Program-made: the position numbers and the translations under genes
DNA from: Streptomyces jeddahensis
Lineage (GTDB): Bacteria; Actinomycetota; Actinomycetes; Streptomycetales; Streptomycetaceae
Reading direction: 5' to 3'
Assembly: GCF_001642995.1 (NCBI RefSeq)
Contig: NZ_LOHS01000052.1
Location: 1 to 64,000 of the forward strand
Length of the DNA stretch: 64,000 nt
In this document: positions 40,330 to 50,467 of the stretch, in pieces
Layout of the letters: the number at the start of each line of letters is the position of its first letter
Position numbering within the stretch: the first letter of the stretch is position 1
Notes under the pieces: generated by a model
The model's input: the letters and a program-made list of their open reading frames with translations, nothing else
The model's database searches: none
Told to the model about the DNA's origin: nothing

Positions 40330-41430
40330 GTGACCGATGTAACCGGCGCACCTGCTGATGTACTGCACACCCTGTTCCGGACGGACCAGGGAGGCCATGA
40401 GCAGGTCGTGCTCTGCCAGGACCGCGCCAGCGGCCTCAAGGCCGTCATCGCCATCCATTCGACGGCCCTGGGCCCCGCCCTCGGCGGCACCCGCTTCTAC
40501 CCGTACGCGACCGAGGAAGAGGCCGTCGCCGACGCGCTGAACCTCTCGCGCGGGATGTCGTACAAGAACGCCATGGCCGGTCTCGACCACGGCGGCGGCA
40601 AGGCGGTGATCATCGGCGACCCCGAGCAGATCAAGACCGAGCAGCTGCTGCTGGCCTACGGCCGCTTCGTCGCCTCGCTCGGCGGTCGGTATGTCACCGC
40701 CTGTGACGTCGGCACCTACGTCCAGGACATGGACGTGGTCGCGCGCGAGTGCCCGTGGACGACGGGCCGCTCGCCGGAGAAGGGCGGCGCCGGTGACTCC
40801 TCGGTGCTGACCGCGTACGGCGTGTTCCAGGGCATGCGCGCCTCCGCTCAGCACCTGTGGGGCGACCCCACGCTGCGCGGCCGCAAGATCGGCATCGCGG
40901 GCGTCGGCAAGGTGGGGCACCACCTCGTGGAGCACCTGCTGGAGGACGGCGCCGAGGTCGTGGTCACGGACGTCCGCCAGGAGTCCGTACGCCGTGTCCT
41001 CGACAAGCACCCCGGCGGACGCGTCACGGCCGTGGCCGACACGGACGCGCTGATCCGCACCGAGGGCCTCGACATCTACGCCCCGTGCGCGCTCGGGGGT
41101 GCGCTCAACGACGACAGCGTGCCGGTGCTCACGGCCCGGATCGTGTGCGGCGCGGCCAACAACCAGCTCGCCCACCCCGGCGTCGAGAAGGACCTCGCCG
41201 ACCGAGGGATCCTCTACGCACCCGACTACGTGGTGAACGCAGGCGGCGTCATCCAGGTCGCCGACGAACTGCACGGCTTCGACTTCGACCGGTGCCGGGC
41301 GAAGGCCGCGAAGATCTTCGACACCACGCTGGCAATATTCGCTCGTGCGAAGACGGACGGTATTCCGCCGGCCGCCGCGGCCGACCGGATCGCCGAGCAG
41401 CGGATGGCGGAGGCGCGCACGAGGCGCTGA
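40330..41430 (+). CDS. vdh: Valine (branched-chain amino acid) dehydrogenase
   Basis: A 366-residue Glu/Leu/Phe/Val dehydrogenase that oxidatively deaminates valine, leucine and isoleucine to 2-oxo acids, feeding acyl-CoA starters for polyketides. The substrate domain carries [16 protein letters not shown] with the catalytic Lys, and [11 protein letters not shown]; the NAD domain has [17 protein letters not shown] (about residues 180-196) and [16 protein letters not shown] 40330 follows CAGGAG. The order vdh next to bldC matches Streptomyces Vdh. Confidence 0.95.
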   Translation: MTDVTGAPADVLHTLFRTDQGGHEQVVLCQDRASGLKAVIAIHSTALGPALGGTRFYPYATEEEAVADALNLSRGMSYKNAMAGLDHGGGKAVIIGDPEQIKTEQLLLAYGRFVASLGGRYVTACDVGTYVQDMDVVARECPWTTGRSPEKGGAGDSSVLTAYGVFQGMRASAQHLWGDPTLRGRKIGIAGVGKVGHHLVEHLLEDGAEVVVTDVRQESVRRVLDKHPGGRVTAVADTDALIRTEGLDIYAPCALGGALNDDSVPVLTARIVCGAANNQLAHPGVEKDLADRGILYAPDYVVNAGGVIQVADELHGFDFDRCRAKAAKIFDTTLAIFARAKTDGIPPAAAADRIAEQRMAEARTRR

Positions 41431-41725
41431 CACGTCCACCGGCCGAGTCGCCGACGGCGCCCCATGTCATACAAAGAGATGCGTCTCACGCCCGTCGGCG
41501 GGTCGGGGGTCGGGAAGAGGTTAAAATCGCAGTTGACCAGCGAGGACGGGGCGCCTCGCGGGTCCTGCACCGAGGCACGTGCTGCGGGCGACGTACCGTA
41601 TGGCCGCGGAAGCAGGTACCGTTGAAGCCCTACGGACGGGTCTCTCCACGGAGAGCCCGTTCCAGATCATGAACGCGTGTCAAGACTCTGGGGCCGTCGA
41701 GCCCCGTCACCGAGGGGGTCGAGCC
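41431..41725. other. Intergenic region upstream of the DUF3073 gene (295 bp)
   Basis: It contains AT-richer sequence with TTAAAATCGCAGTTGACC (about 41521-41538) and a TACCGT-like box near 41620, probably the DUF3073 promoter. No gene is seen. Confidence 0.4.
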
Positions 41726-41992
41726 ATGGGGCGCGGCCGGGCCAAGGCCAAGCAGACGAAGGTCGCCCGCCAGCTGAAGTACAACAGCGGCGGGACTGAC
41801 CTGTCGCGTCTGGCCAACGAGCTGGGCGCATCGACTTCGAGTCCGATTTCGAGCCAGCCGCCGAACGGTGAGCCGTTCGAGGACGACGAGGACGACGACC
41901 CGTACGCACGGTACGCGGATCTGTACAACGACGACGATGAAGAGGACGAGGACGAGGAGTCCGGTCCGTCGTCGCAGCGCCGCGGCGCTTGA
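41726..41992 (+). CDS. DUF3073 family small acidic protein
   Basis: An 88-residue protein: basic N-terminus MGRGRAKAKQTKVARQLKYN, then DLSRLANELG and a strongly acidic tail with DDEEDEDEE. This matches DUF3073, found across actinobacteria beside the purine genes. The charge split suggests nucleic-acid or protein binding. ATG 41726 follows AGGGGG. Function is unknown. Confidence 0.9.
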   Translation: MGRGRAKAKQTKVARQLKYNSGGTDLSRLANELGASTSSPISSQPPNGEPFEDDEDDDPYARYADLYNDDDEEDEDEESGPSSQRRGA

Positions 41993-42030
41993 TCCTGCAG
42001 CATTCGCAGTTCTCGTAGCAACTGCACCTC

Positions 42031-42062
42031 ACCCGGTCCGGGGCCGTAGCGCCGGACCGGGT
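42031..42062 (+). terminator. Terminator between DUF3073 and purM (convergent)
   Basis: ACCCGGTCCGG (42031-42041), 10-nt loop, CCGGACCGGGT (42052-42062), ending in TT. It can serve both converging genes. Confidence 0.75.
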
Positions 42063-42184
42063 TTCGTGCTGCCTGCGGCTGCTGTGGGTGGTGGAGCCCG
42101 GTAGCTGGCTGTCAGGCCGCCGCACCGGTCGCTGTCGCATCGGGCGATGTCCCACCGGGCAGTCCATCGGTCGGCTCCGACGGC

Positions 42185-43252
42185 TCAGGCCGCGTAGTCC
42201 CCGACCAGGGCGGCGCCCGTCGCCTGCTCGCCACGGTCCGTGATCGAGCCGGCGACCCAGGCCTCCACGCCGCGGTCGGCGAGTGTGGTGAGCGCCACGT
42301 CCACCGACTCCTCGGGGACGATCGCCATCATGCCCACGCCCATGTTCAGGGTCTTCTCGAGCTCGAGCCGCTCGACGTCGCCCGCCTTGCCGACCAGGTC
42401 GAAGACCGGGGCCGGGGTCCAGGTGGTGCGGTCGACGACGGCATGCAGCCCGTCCGGGATGACGCGGGCCAGGTTGGCCGCGAGCCCGCCGCCGGTGATG
42501 TGGCTGAAGGCGTGCACCTCGGTGGTGCGGGTGAGCGCGAGGCAGTCCAGCGAGTAGATCTTGGTGGGCTCCAGAAGCTCCTCGCCGAGGGTCCGGCCGA
42601 ACTCCTCGACCTGCTGGTCCAGGCGCATGTTCGCCCGGTCGAAGACCACGTGGCGGACGAGCGAGTACCCGTTCGAGTGAAGACCCGAGGACGCCATCGC
42701 GATGACGGCGTCACCCTTGCGGATGCGATCCGGGCCGAGGAGGCGGTCCGCCTCGACGACGCCGGTGCCGGCGCCCGCGACGTCGAAGTCGTCCGGGCCG
42801 AGCAGCCCGGGGTGCTCGGCGGTCTCGCCGCCGACGAGGGCGCAGCCGGCCAGCACACAGCCCTCGGCGATGCCCTTGACGATGGCGGCGACCCGCTCGG
42901 GGTGGACCTTGCCGACGCAGATGTAGTCGGTCATGAACAGCGGTTCGGCGCCGCACACCACGATGTCGTCCATGACCATCGCGACGAGGTCGTGGCCGAT
43001 CGTGTCGTAGACGCCCATTTGGCGGGCGATGTCGACCTTCGTGCCCACGCCGTCCGTGGCGGAGGCCAGGAGGGGCCGCTCGTACCGCTTGAGGGCGGAG
43101 GCGTCGAAGAGGCCGGCGAAGCCGCCGAGGCCGCCGAGGACCTCGGGGCGCTGGGTCTTCTTCACCCACTCCTTCATGAGCTCGACGGCGCGGTCGCCCG
43201 CCTCGATGTCGACGCCCGCGTCTGCGTAGCTGGCACCAGTTGTCTCAGACAT
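42185..43252 (-). CDS. purM: Phosphoribosylformylglycinamidine cyclo-ligase (AIR synthetase)
   Basis: A 355-residue PurM that makes AIR from FGAM with ATP, step 5 of purine synthesis. The signature ASATDGVGTKVDIA is at residues about 63-76, with VDIEAGDRAVELM near the start, GGETAEHPG, ASSGLHSNGYSLVR, and HITGGGLAANLARV. It has normal length. It lies 46 nt after purF in the same direction, probably co-transcribed. Confidence 0.97.
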   Translation of the reverse strand: MSETTGASYADAGVDIEAGDRAVELMKEWVKKTQRPEVLGGLGGFAGLFDASALKRYERPLLASATDGVGTKVDIARQMGVYDTIGHDLVAMVMDDIVVCGAEPLFMTDYICVGKVHPERVAAIVKGIAEGCVLAGCALVGGETAEHPGLLGPDDFDVAGAGTGVVEADRLLGPDRIRKGDAVIAMASSGLHSNGYSLVRHVVFDRANMRLDQQVEEFGRTLGEELLEPTKIYSLDCLALTRTTEVHAFSHITGGGLAANLARVIPDGLHAVVDRTTWTPAPVFDLVGKAGDVERLELEKTLNMGVGMMAIVPEESVDVALTTLADRGVEAWVAGSITDRGEQATGAALVGDYAA

Positions 43253-43298
43253 GAGAAATGAAGGCTTTCGTGTCGTACAGCTGTCGTGCGCTGCGGGG

Positions 43299-44825
43299 TT
43301 ACGGGCGGCGGATCGCGTCGGTCGCGGCGGTGGCCGCCGGGCCCGCGGCCAGCTCGGTCTCCAGGAGCTGCTTACCGAGCAGCTCGGGGTCGGGCAGCTC
43401 CATCGGGTACTCGCCGTCGAAGCACGCCCGGCACAGGTTCGGCTTGGCGATGGTGGTCGCCTCGATCATGCCGTCCAGCGAGATGTACGCGAGGGAGTCC
43501 GCGCCGAGGGACTTGCCGATCTCGTCGACGCTCATGCCGTTGGCGATGAGCTCGGCGCGGGTCGCGAAGTCGATGCCGAAGAAGCACGGCCACTTCACGG
43601 GCGGGGACGAGATGCGGATGTGCACCTCGGCGGCGCCCGCCTCACGGAGCATGCGGACCAGGGCGCGCTGGGTGTTGCCGCGGACGATCGAGTCGTCGAC
43701 GACGACCAGGCGCTTGCCCTTGATGACTTCCTTGAGCGGGTTCAGCTTCAGGCGGATGCCGAGCTGGCGGATGGTCTGCGAGGGCTGGATGAACGTACGA
43801 CCGACGTAGGCGTTCTTCACCAGGCCGCTGCCGAAGGGGATGCCGGACGCCTCGGCGTATCCGATGGCTGCCGGAGTGCCGGACTCCGGCGTGGCTATCA
43901 CCAGGTCGGCCTCGACCGGGGCCTCCTTGGCGAGCTTGCGGCCCATCTCGACCCGGGAGAGGTAGACGTTCCGGCCGGCGATGTCGGTGTCGGGGCGCGC
44001 GAGGTAGACGTACTCGAAGACGCAGCCCTTGGGCTTCGCGTCCGCGAATCGGGACGTTCGCAGTCCGTTCTCGTCGACGGCGACGAACTCGCCCGGCTCG
44101 ATCTCGCGGACGAAGCTGGCGCCGACGATGTCGAGGGCGGCGGTCTCGGACGCGACGACCCAGCCGCGCTCGAGGCGGCCGAGGACGAGCGGGCGTATGC
44201 CCTGCGGGTCGCGGGCCGCGTACAGCGTGTGCTCGTCCATGAAGACGAGCGAGAAGGCACCCCTGACCTGCGGCAGGACCTTGGCGGCGGCCTCCTCGAC
44301 GGTCAGCGGCTTGCCGTCGTCGTCGGTCTGGCCTGCGAGCAGCGCGGTGACGAGGTCGGTGTCGTTGGTCGCGGCGACCTGGGTGGCGCGGCCGTTCTCC
44401 TTGGGGAGGGCGGCGACCATCTCGGCGAGCTCCGCCGTGTTCACCAGGTTGCCGTTGTGGCCCAGCGCGATGGAGCCGTGCGCGGTCGCGCGGAACGTCG
44501 GCTGCGCGTTCTCCCACACCGAGGCGCCGGTGGTGGAGTACCGGGCATGGCCCACCGCGATGTGGCCCTGGAGGGAGCTGAGGGAGGTCTCGTCGAAGAC
44601 CTGGGACACGAGGCCCATGTCCTTGAAGACGAGGATCTGGGAGCCGTTGCTGACCGCGATTCCCGCGGATTCCTGACCCCGATGCTGGAGGGCGTAGAGC
44701 CCGAAGTAAGTGAGCTTGGCGACCTCTTCACCGGGAGCCCAGACACCGAAGACGCCACACGCGTCCTGGGGGCCTTTCTCGCCGGGGAGCAGATCATGAT
44801 TGAGTCGACCGTCACCACGTGGCAC
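43299..44825 (-). CDS. purF: Amidophosphoribosyltransferase
   Basis: A 508-residue PurF, the committed step of purine synthesis (PRPP and glutamine to phosphoribosylamine). A 22-residue propeptide precedes catalytic Cys23 (DACGVFGVW), as in Bacillus-type enzymes. The PRPP loop is VVVDDSIVRGNT, and cysteines in GCVFEYV, WPCFFGID and LCRACFDGEY fit the oxygen-sensitive 4Fe-4S cluster. The start is GTG 44825. The purF-purM pair is separated from purSQL by three other genes. Confidence 0.97.
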   Translation of the reverse strand: MPRGDGRLNHDLLPGEKGPQDACGVFGVWAPGEEVAKLTYFGLYALQHRGQESAGIAVSNGSQILVFKDMGLVSQVFDETSLSSLQGHIAVGHARYSTTGASVWENAQPTFRATAHGSIALGHNGNLVNTAELAEMVAALPKENGRATQVAATNDTDLVTALLAGQTDDDGKPLTVEEAAAKVLPQVRGAFSLVFMDEHTLYAARDPQGIRPLVLGRLERGWVVASETAALDIVGASFVREIEPGEFVAVDENGLRTSRFADAKPKGCVFEYVYLARPDTDIAGRNVYLSRVEMGRKLAKEAPVEADLVIATPESGTPAAIGYAEASGIPFGSGLVKNAYVGRTFIQPSQTIRQLGIRLKLNPLKEVIKGKRLVVVDDSIVRGNTQRALVRMLREAGAAEVHIRISSPPVKWPCFFGIDFATRAELIANGMSVDEIGKSLGADSLAYISLDGMIEATTIAKPNLCRACFDGEYPMELPDPELLGKQLLETELAAGPAATAATDAIRRP

Positions 44826-44882
44826 GCCACCGAGTGTAGGCGAGATCGACCACTGGTCCGAATTCGGGGACAGTGGGACTTC

Positions 44883-45773
44883 TTACTTCGTCTTTTCCGC
44901 CCGGGCGGTGAGGCCCTTGCCGGAGTCCGCTGTCAGGGTCAGGACGTCGTGTTCCTTGTCGTATGCGACCTTCCCGTCCAGTATTTCCTTGATCTCGTTC
45001 TCTGTCTTCATGACGGGGGCCGAGCACAGTTTGCGGGTGGTGGCCAGGCGGCTGAACTCGATCGTGCCGTCGCTGCCGTCGCTGACGGTGGCCTTGCCGG
45101 AGAAGGTGTTGCAGCCGAGGCTGCCGTGCACGGTTCCGTCGCCGGTGAGTGCGTCCTTGGAGAGGACGAGATACGCCTTGCCGCGGGCAGCCTGCGGCAG
45201 GGGTTCGGCGGCGGCATCGGCGCCCTTCCCGGTGGTGAGGGCATCTACTGTCCAGGTGGTGCCCGTCAACGGCGGGGCGGCCTCCGAGCTGAGGGTAATG
45301 CTGTCGCCGTCGTGGCTGGTCAGCGTGAGGATCTTGGGTTCGCCCTCCGGCTCCGTGATCCTGGCCTCGAGGTCGCCGCTGAAGATGCGGACGAACCCCT
45401 CTTCGAACTCCTGGACAGGGCCGGGGCAGCCCATCTCGGTGCTCGCCACGTCGGAGACCCTGACGGTGTCGCCCTCGACCTCCACGTCGGCGCCGATGCT
45501 GTTGCAGCCCACCGAGCCGCCGGACTGGCCGCCGCCCTCGCCCTGCTTCGCCGTGCCGGGCTTGAACGTCACATGGGCGTTGCGAGCCCCTTCCGGAAGG
45601 GGGATGTCCTTGCCGTCCACGGTGAGCTTCTCCGGGATCCAGCGGACGCCGGCCACGGGTACGTCGCCGCCGACCGTGCCGCTGCCGCCGCCGGTCTGAG
45701 TGCCGCAGGCGGCCAGGGCGACCGTGCCGGTCAGGGCCAGGGCGGCGTACGTCACGTTCATCACTCGGTTCAC
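44883..45773 (-). CDS. Lipoprotein with two META (HslJ-like) domains
   Basis: A 296-residue lipoprotein: signal MNRVMNVTYAALALTGTVAL and lipobox LAAC (Cys23). Two repeats follow, each a META domain: residues about 40-155 (VPVAGVRWIPEKL, GSVGCNSIGADV) and about 165-285 (LTGTTWTVDAL, GSLGCNTFSGKA). HslJ-type META domains occur in heat-shock and novobiocin-tolerance proteins, but the role here is unknown. GTG 45773 is used; ATG 45761 would also give a full signal. It stands between purF and a mycothiol-dependent-type gene on the same strand. Confidence 0.88.
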   Translation of the reverse strand: MNRVMNVTYAALALTGTVALAACGTQTGGGSGTVGGDVPVAGVRWIPEKLTVDGKDIPLPEGARNAHVTFKPGTAKQGEGGGQSGGSVGCNSIGADVEVEGDTVRVSDVASTEMGCPGPVQEFEEGFVRIFSGDLEARITEPEGEPKILTLTSHDGDSITLSSEAAPPLTGTTWTVDALTTGKGADAAAEPLPQAARGKAYLVLSKDALTGDGTVHGSLGCNTFSGKATVSDGSDGTIEFSRLATTRKLCSAPVMKTENEIKEILDGKVAYDKEHDVLTLTADSGKGLTARAEKTK

Positions 45774-45824
45774 GGCGATGTGACGTATCCGACGACGAGC
45801 GGGTTCCGTCGCCCGTGAGGCATG

Positions 45825-46625
45825 TCACCCCATGAGCGGCAGGAGGCCGGAGAGGTCGGCCCGCTCACCGCTCGCTGACACGTGCGCGGCCGCCAGCTCG
45901 GCCTCCCAGGTCGTACGGCCCGTGGCCAGCCGGATCCAGGTCAGGGGATCGGTCTCGACGACGTTCGGCGGGGTGCCGCGGGTGTGCCGGGGGCCCTCGA
46001 TGCACTGCACCACCGCGAAGGGCGGGATGCGCACCTCGGTCGAGGCGCCCGGTGCCCTGTCGGCGAGCGCGTCGGCCAGCACCCGGGTGCACGCGGCGAG
46101 CGCCTGGCGGTCGAGCGGGATGTCGAGGCCTGTGGCGCGGTTGAGATCGTCGGTGTGGACGATGAGTTCGACGGTGCGGGTGACCAGGTAGTCGAGGAGC
46201 GTCATGGCGCCGAGGCGGGTGGCGAGGAGCCGTTCGTCGGGCGCGCCGGGCAGCCGCTCCTCGATGCGCCCGGCGGTCCGTGTGTACAGCGCGTCGAGGT
46301 CGGCGTGGGCGGCGGCGAGGGCACGGCTGCCTTCGGCGACGGCCTCCGCGAGCCCGGGGGTCAGCGACAGCGACGGATATTCCATGAGCGAGACGTCCTG
46401 CCGCGCCGGCGGCTCCTCGTCGAGGATGCGGCTCACGCTCTCCACGGCCATGGTGATGTGTGCGGCCAGATCCCGCACAGTCCAGTCCCCGAGCTGCGCG
46501 GGAAGCGCCAGCTGCTCGTCCGTGAGGGCGCGTACGGCCTCTCGTACGGTGCCGAACTGGGTGCGGACGGCGGCGCGGATCTTCGCGGAGTCGTACGTAC
46601 GTTTGCGCTTCTTGGCCGGTGGCAT
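45825..46625 (-). CDS. Maleylpyruvate-isomerase/sterol-carrier family protein (mycothiol-dependent type)
   Basis: A 266-residue two-domain protein: an N-terminal DinB-like four-helix domain of the MDMPI family (about 10-165; WTVRDLAAHITMAVESV with the metal-site His, VTRTVELIVHTDDL), and a C-terminal SCP2-like domain (about 175-266). Family members use mycothiol as thiol cofactor, but the substrate is unknown. ATG 46625 (MPPAKKRKRTY) is the natural start. It is divergent from the NTF2-like gene. Confidence 0.85.
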   Translation of the reverse strand: MPPAKKRKRTYDSAKIRAAVRTQFGTVREAVRALTDEQLALPAQLGDWTVRDLAAHITMAVESVSRILDEEPPARQDVSLMEYPSLSLTPGLAEAVAEGSRALAAAHADLDALYTRTAGRIEERLPGAPDERLLATRLGAMTLLDYLVTRTVELIVHTDDLNRATGLDIPLDRQALAACTRVLADALADRAPGASTEVRIPPFAVVQCIEGPRHTRGTPPNVVETDPLTWIRLATGRTTWEAELAAAHVSASGERADLSGLLPLMG

Positions 46626-46764
46626 GCCGTGAGGCTAGCCGGTCCCGGGAGAGGTTCGGGAGGGTCCGCACGACAGGGGGCGCGGACCCGGCGGAAGATG
46701 AAAAGGGCGGGCATGACCGCACGAAAAGGGGGCGGGACACCCGTACGAGAGGCATGGAGGAACC

Positions 46765-47166
46765 ATGGGCGAACACCCGGACACCGCCCTGGTACGCCAA
46801 GGCTATGAAGCGTTCAACAAGGGCGACGAGCAGACGCTTCGCTCGCTGCTGACGGCGGACTGCGTCCACCACTCGCCCGGAAGCAGTCAGATCTCCGGGC
46901 ACTTCAAGGGGCAGGACAACGTCCTGGGCATGTACCGCAGGCTCTGGGAGCTCACCGACGGCACCATGCGCGTCGAGCTCGACGGCGTCTTCCCGGACGG
47001 GCGGGGACATGCCATATCCGTCCACAAGATCTACGCAGAGCGCGGCGACCGCGGCATCGAGATGAGAGGCGGGATCTTCTTCACCATCATCGGAGGCAAG
47101 ATCTCCGACCTGGACGAGTGCGTGGCGGACATCGAGCAGGTGGACGAGTTCTGGGGTACCGAGTAG
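46765..47166 (+). CDS. SnoaL/NTF2-like small enzyme or binding protein
   Basis: A 133-residue protein of the NTF2-like fold (RQGYEAFNKGDEQTLRSLL, GTMRVELDGVF, GGIFFTIIGGKISDLDE). Some relatives are ketosteroid isomerases or polyketide cyclases, but this class is also a non-catalytic ligand binder. ATG 46765 has GGAGG 5 nt upstream. No polyketide genes are nearby. It converges with purL, and the hairpin at 47223-47257 separates them. Confidence 0.85.
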   Translation: MGEHPDTALVRQGYEAFNKGDEQTLRSLLTADCVHHSPGSSQISGHFKGQDNVLGMYRRLWELTDGTMRVELDGVFPDGRGHAISVHKIYAERGDRGIEMRGGIFFTIIGGKISDLDECVADIEQVDEFWGTE

Positions 47167-47222
47167 CCGGGCCTGTTACCGACAGCTACGCACAACCGGA
47201 ACCGAAAGGTGCCCACAACCGG

Positions 47223-47257
47223 AACAGCCCCCGCCCAGAGACCGGGCGGGGGCTGTT
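47223..47257. terminator. Bidirectional terminator between the NTF2-like gene and purL
   Basis: AACAGCCCCCGCCC (47223-47236), 7-nt loop, GGGCGGGGGCTGTT (47244-47257), a perfect 14-bp stem that ends in TT on the plus strand and in TGTT on the minus strand. Confidence 0.85.
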
Positions 47258-47271
47258 CAGCGCCGTATGCG

Positions 47272-49521
47272 TCAGGCCAGCAGCGCCGGGATCGTCTCCT
47301 CGTGCGCCGTGCGGAGCTCGGCCAGGGACAGCGCGAACTCGCCCTGGACATCGATCGCGTCGCCGTCGATGACACCGATACGGGTCACGGGCAGGCCGCG
47401 CGCCCCGCACATGTCGTTGAAGCGGACCTCCTCGGAGCGCGGCACGGCCACGACCGCGCGGCCCGCCGACTCGGAGAAGAGGAACGTGAACGCGTCCAGG
47501 CCGTCCGGGACGACCAGACGCGCGCCCGTGCCGCCGCGCAGGCACGACTCGACCACGGCCTGGATCAGACCGCCGTCGGAGAGGTCGTGCGCGGCGTCGA
47601 TCATGCCGTCGCGGGACGCCGAGATCAGGATCTCGGCGAGCAGCCGCTCCCGCTCCAGGTCCACGGCCGGCGGCAGACCGCCGAGGTGCCCGTGGACGAC
47701 CTGGGACCAGGCCGAGCCACCGAACTCCTCCTTGGTGTCGCCCAGCAGGTAGAGGAGCTGGCCCTCTTCCTTGAAGGCGACCGGCGTACGGCGGGTCACG
47801 TCGTCGATGACGCCGAGGACCGCCACGACCGGGGTCGGGTGGATCGCCGTCTCACCGGTCTGGTTGTACAGCGAGACGTTGCCGCCGGTCACCGGGGTGC
47901 CGAGCGTCTGGCAGGCGTCGGCGAGACCGCGCGTTGCCTCGGCGAACTGCCACATGACCGCCGGGTCCTCGGGCGAGCCGAAGTTGAGGCAGTCGGAGAC
48001 GGCGAGCGGCTTGGCGCCGGTCGTCGCCACGTTCCGGTAGGCCTCGGCGAGCGCGAGCTGGGCGCCCGCGTACGGGTCGAGCTTCGCGTACCGGCCGTTG
48101 CCGTCCGTCGCGACCGCGACACCCAGGTTGGTGTCCGCGTCGATCCGGATCATGCCGGAGTCCTCGGGCTGGGCGAGCACGGTGTTGCCCTGCACGAAGC
48201 GGTCGTACTGGTCCGTGATCCACGCCTTGGACGCCTGGTTCGGGGACGCGACGATCTTGAGCACCTGCTCCTTGAGCTCGGCGCCGGACGCGGGCCGCGG
48301 CAGCTTGTTCGCGTCGTCGGCCTGGAGGGCGTCCTGCCACTCCGGGCGGGCGTACGGCCGGTGGTAGACCGGGCCCTCATGGGCCACGGTCCGCGGCGGT
48401 ACGTCGACGATCTGCTCGCCGTGCCAGTAGATCTCCAGGCGGTCGCCGTCCGTCACCTCACCGATGACGGTGGCGATGACGTCCCACTTCTCGCAGATCT
48501 CCAGGAAGCGGTCGACCTTGTCGGGCTCGACGATCGCGCACATGCGTTCCTGCGACTCGCTCATGAGGATCTCCTCGGGCGAGAGCGTCGCGTCACGCAG
48601 CGGGACGGTGTCGAGCTCGACGCGCATACCGCCGGAACCGGCGCTCGCGAGCTCCGAGGTCGCACAGGAGAGACCCGCACCGCCGAGGTCCTGGATGCCC
48701 GCGACCAGGTTCTCCTTGAAGATCTCGAGCGTGCACTCGATGAGGAGCTTCTCCTGGAAGGGGTCGCCGACCTGGACGGCCGGGCGCTTGGCGGGACCCG
48801 TCGACTCGAAGGTCTCGGACGCCAGCACGGACACACCGCCGATGCCGTCGCCGCCGGTCCGGGCCCCGTACAGGATGACCTTGTTGCCGGCGCCCGACGC
48901 CTTCGCGAGGTGGATGTCCTCGTGCTTCATGACGCCCACGCACAGCGCGTTGACCAGCGGGTTTCCCTGGTAGCAGTCGTCGAAGACGACCTCGCCGCCG
49001 ATGTTGGGCAGGCCCAGGCAGTTGCCGTAGCCGCCGATGCCCGCGACGACGCCCGGCAGGACGCGCTTGGTGTCCGGGTGGTCGGCCGCGCCGAACCGCA
49101 GCGGGTCCATCACGGCGACCGGGCGGGCGCCCATGGCGAGGATGTCGCGGACGATGCCGCCGACGCCGGTGGCGGCGCCCTGGTACGGCTCGATGTAGCT
49201 GGGGTGGTTGTGCGACTCGACCTTGAAGGTCACCGCGTAACCCTGGCCGACATCGACGACACCGGCGTTCTCGCCGATGCCGACGAGCAGGGCGTCGTTC
49301 TCGGGGGCCTTCTCGCCGAACTGCTTCAGATGGACCTTGCTGCTCTTGTACGAGCAGTGCTCGGACCACATGACCGAGTACATGGCGAGCTCGGCACCGG
49401 TGGGACGGCGGCCGAGGATCTCGCGGATGCGCTCGTACTCGTCCCGCTTCAGGCCCAGCTCGGCCCAGGGCTGCTCGACGTCGGGCGTTTCGGTGGCGTG
49501 CTTGACGGTGTCGAGAGTCAT
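47272..49521 (-). CDS. purL: Phosphoribosylformylglycinamidine synthase, large subunit
   Basis: A 749-residue small-type PurL, the ATP-dependent synthetase subunit that works with PurQ and PurS to make FGAM. Motifs are [30 protein letters not shown], and DCLNFGSPE. It has normal length. The ATG overlaps the purQ stop codon by one base (TGATG), showing translational coupling in purSQL. Confidence 0.97.
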   Translation of the reverse strand: MTLDTVKHATETPDVEQPWAELGLKRDEYERIREILGRRPTGAELAMYSVMWSEHCSYKSSKVHLKQFGEKAPENDALLVGIGENAGVVDVGQGYAVTFKVESHNHPSYIEPYQGAATGVGGIVRDILAMGARPVAVMDPLRFGAADHPDTKRVLPGVVAGIGGYGNCLGLPNIGGEVVFDDCYQGNPLVNALCVGVMKHEDIHLAKASGAGNKVILYGARTGGDGIGGVSVLASETFESTGPAKRPAVQVGDPFQEKLLIECTLEIFKENLVAGIQDLGGAGLSCATSELASAGSGGMRVELDTVPLRDATLSPEEILMSESQERMCAIVEPDKVDRFLEICEKWDVIATVIGEVTDGDRLEIYWHGEQIVDVPPRTVAHEGPVYHRPYARPEWQDALQADDANKLPRPASGAELKEQVLKIVASPNQASKAWITDQYDRFVQGNTVLAQPEDSGMIRIDADTNLGVAVATDGNGRYAKLDPYAGAQLALAEAYRNVATTGAKPLAVSDCLNFGSPEDPAVMWQFAEATRGLADACQTLGTPVTGGNVSLYNQTGETAIHPTPVVAVLGVIDDVTRRTPVAFKEEGQLLYLLGDTKEEFGGSAWSQVVHGHLGGLPPAVDLERERLLAEILISASRDGMIDAAHDLSDGGLIQAVVESCLRGGTGARLVVPDGLDAFTFLFSESAGRAVVAVPRSEEVRFNDMCGARGLPVTRIGVIDGDAIDVQGEFALSLAELRTAHEETIPALLA

Positions 49522-50201
49522 CAGACGTTGACCAGCTTCTTCAGGATCGAGGTGAAGAATCCGAGGCCGTCGGTGCGGCCGGTCCCGATCCCCGGCTCCA
49601 CGGCGTGCTCGGGGTGCGGCATGAGGCCGACGACGTTGCCCGCCTCGTTCGTGATGCCGGCGATGTCGCGCAGCGACCCGTTCGGGTTGACGTCCAGGTA
49701 GCGGAAGGCGACCCGGCCCTCGGCCTCCAGCATGTCCAGCGTCCGCTCATCGGCCACGTACCGGCCGTCGATGTTCTTGAGCGGAATGGAGATCTCCTGA
49801 CCGGCGACGTAATCGGCGGTCCAGGCCGTGCGGTCGCTCTCCACGCGCAGCTTCTGGTCCCGGCAGATGAAGTGCAGATGGTTGTTCCGCAGCATCGCCC
49901 CGGGAAGCAGGTGGCTTTCGGTGAGCACCTGGAAGCCGTTGCAGATGCCGAGCACCGGCATTCCGGCCTTCGCCTGGTCGATGATCGTCCCCATCAGCGG
50001 CGAGAAACGCGAGATGGCGCCGGCGCGCAGATAGTCGCCGTACGAGAAACCGCCCGGCAGAACCACCGCGTCGACCTGCTTCAGGTCCTTGTCGCGGTGC
50101 CACAGCGGCACGGCCTCGGCACCGGCAAGCCGGACGGCACGCTGGGTGTCGCGGTCGTCGAGCGTTCCGGGAAAAGTGACGACTCCGATACGAGCGGTCA
50201 C
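49521..50201 (-). CDS. purQ: Phosphoribosylformylglycinamidine synthase, glutaminase subunit
   Basis: A 226-residue class I glutamine amidotransferase that feeds ammonia to PurL. The nucleophile is in [10 protein letters not shown] (Cys about 87), the catalytic His in [10 protein letters not shown] near the C-terminus, and [10 protein letters not shown] is present. It starts with GTG 50201, overlapping the purS stop by four bases (GTGA), and its stop overlaps the purL ATG. Confidence 0.97.
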   Translation of the reverse strand: MTARIGVVTFPGTLDDRDTQRAVRLAGAEAVPLWHRDKDLKQVDAVVLPGGFSYGDYLRAGAISRFSPLMGTIIDQAKAGMPVLGICNGFQVLTESHLLPGAMLRNNHLHFICRDQKLRVESDRTAWTADYVAGQEISIPLKNIDGRYVADERTLDMLEAEGRVAFRYLDVNPNGSLRDIAGITNEAGNVVGLMPHPEHAVEPGIGTGRTDGLGFFTSILKKLVNV

Positions 50202-50467
50202 GACTCCACCTTTACAGCCTCGGCCTCTTCGACCTTGACGACGAAGTCCTCGATCACGGTGTTGGCGAGGAAGGTCTCCGCCATCTCGTGAATACGGGCG
50301 AGGGCGGCCTCGTCGAGCGGCCCGTCCACCTCGAGTTCGAAGCGCTTTCCCTGACGTACGTCGGAGATGCCCTCGAAGCCGAGGCGCGGCAGTGCACGCT
50401 GCACCGCCTGTCCCTGGGGGTCGAGGATCTCCGGCTTGAGCATGACGTCGACTACGACGCGTGCCAC
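50198..50467 (-). CDS. purS: Phosphoribosylformylglycinamidine synthase, PurS subunit
   Basis: An 89-residue PurS that bridges PurL and PurQ ([20 protein letters not shown] at the start). GTG 50467 has GGGAG 5 nt upstream. It is the first gene of the purS-purQ-purL operon. A 16-bp palindrome of CRP type lies about 86 nt upstream. Confidence 0.95.
   Translation of the reverse strand: MARVVVDVMLKPEILDPQGQAVQRALPRLGFEGISDVRQGKRFELEVDGPLDEAALARIHEMAETFLANTVIEDFVVKVEEAEAVKVES

Noticed and set aside
43251..49701. Long plus-strand open frames opposite purF and purL
   Set aside because: They are shadows. The real genes have complete catalytic motifs on the minus strand.
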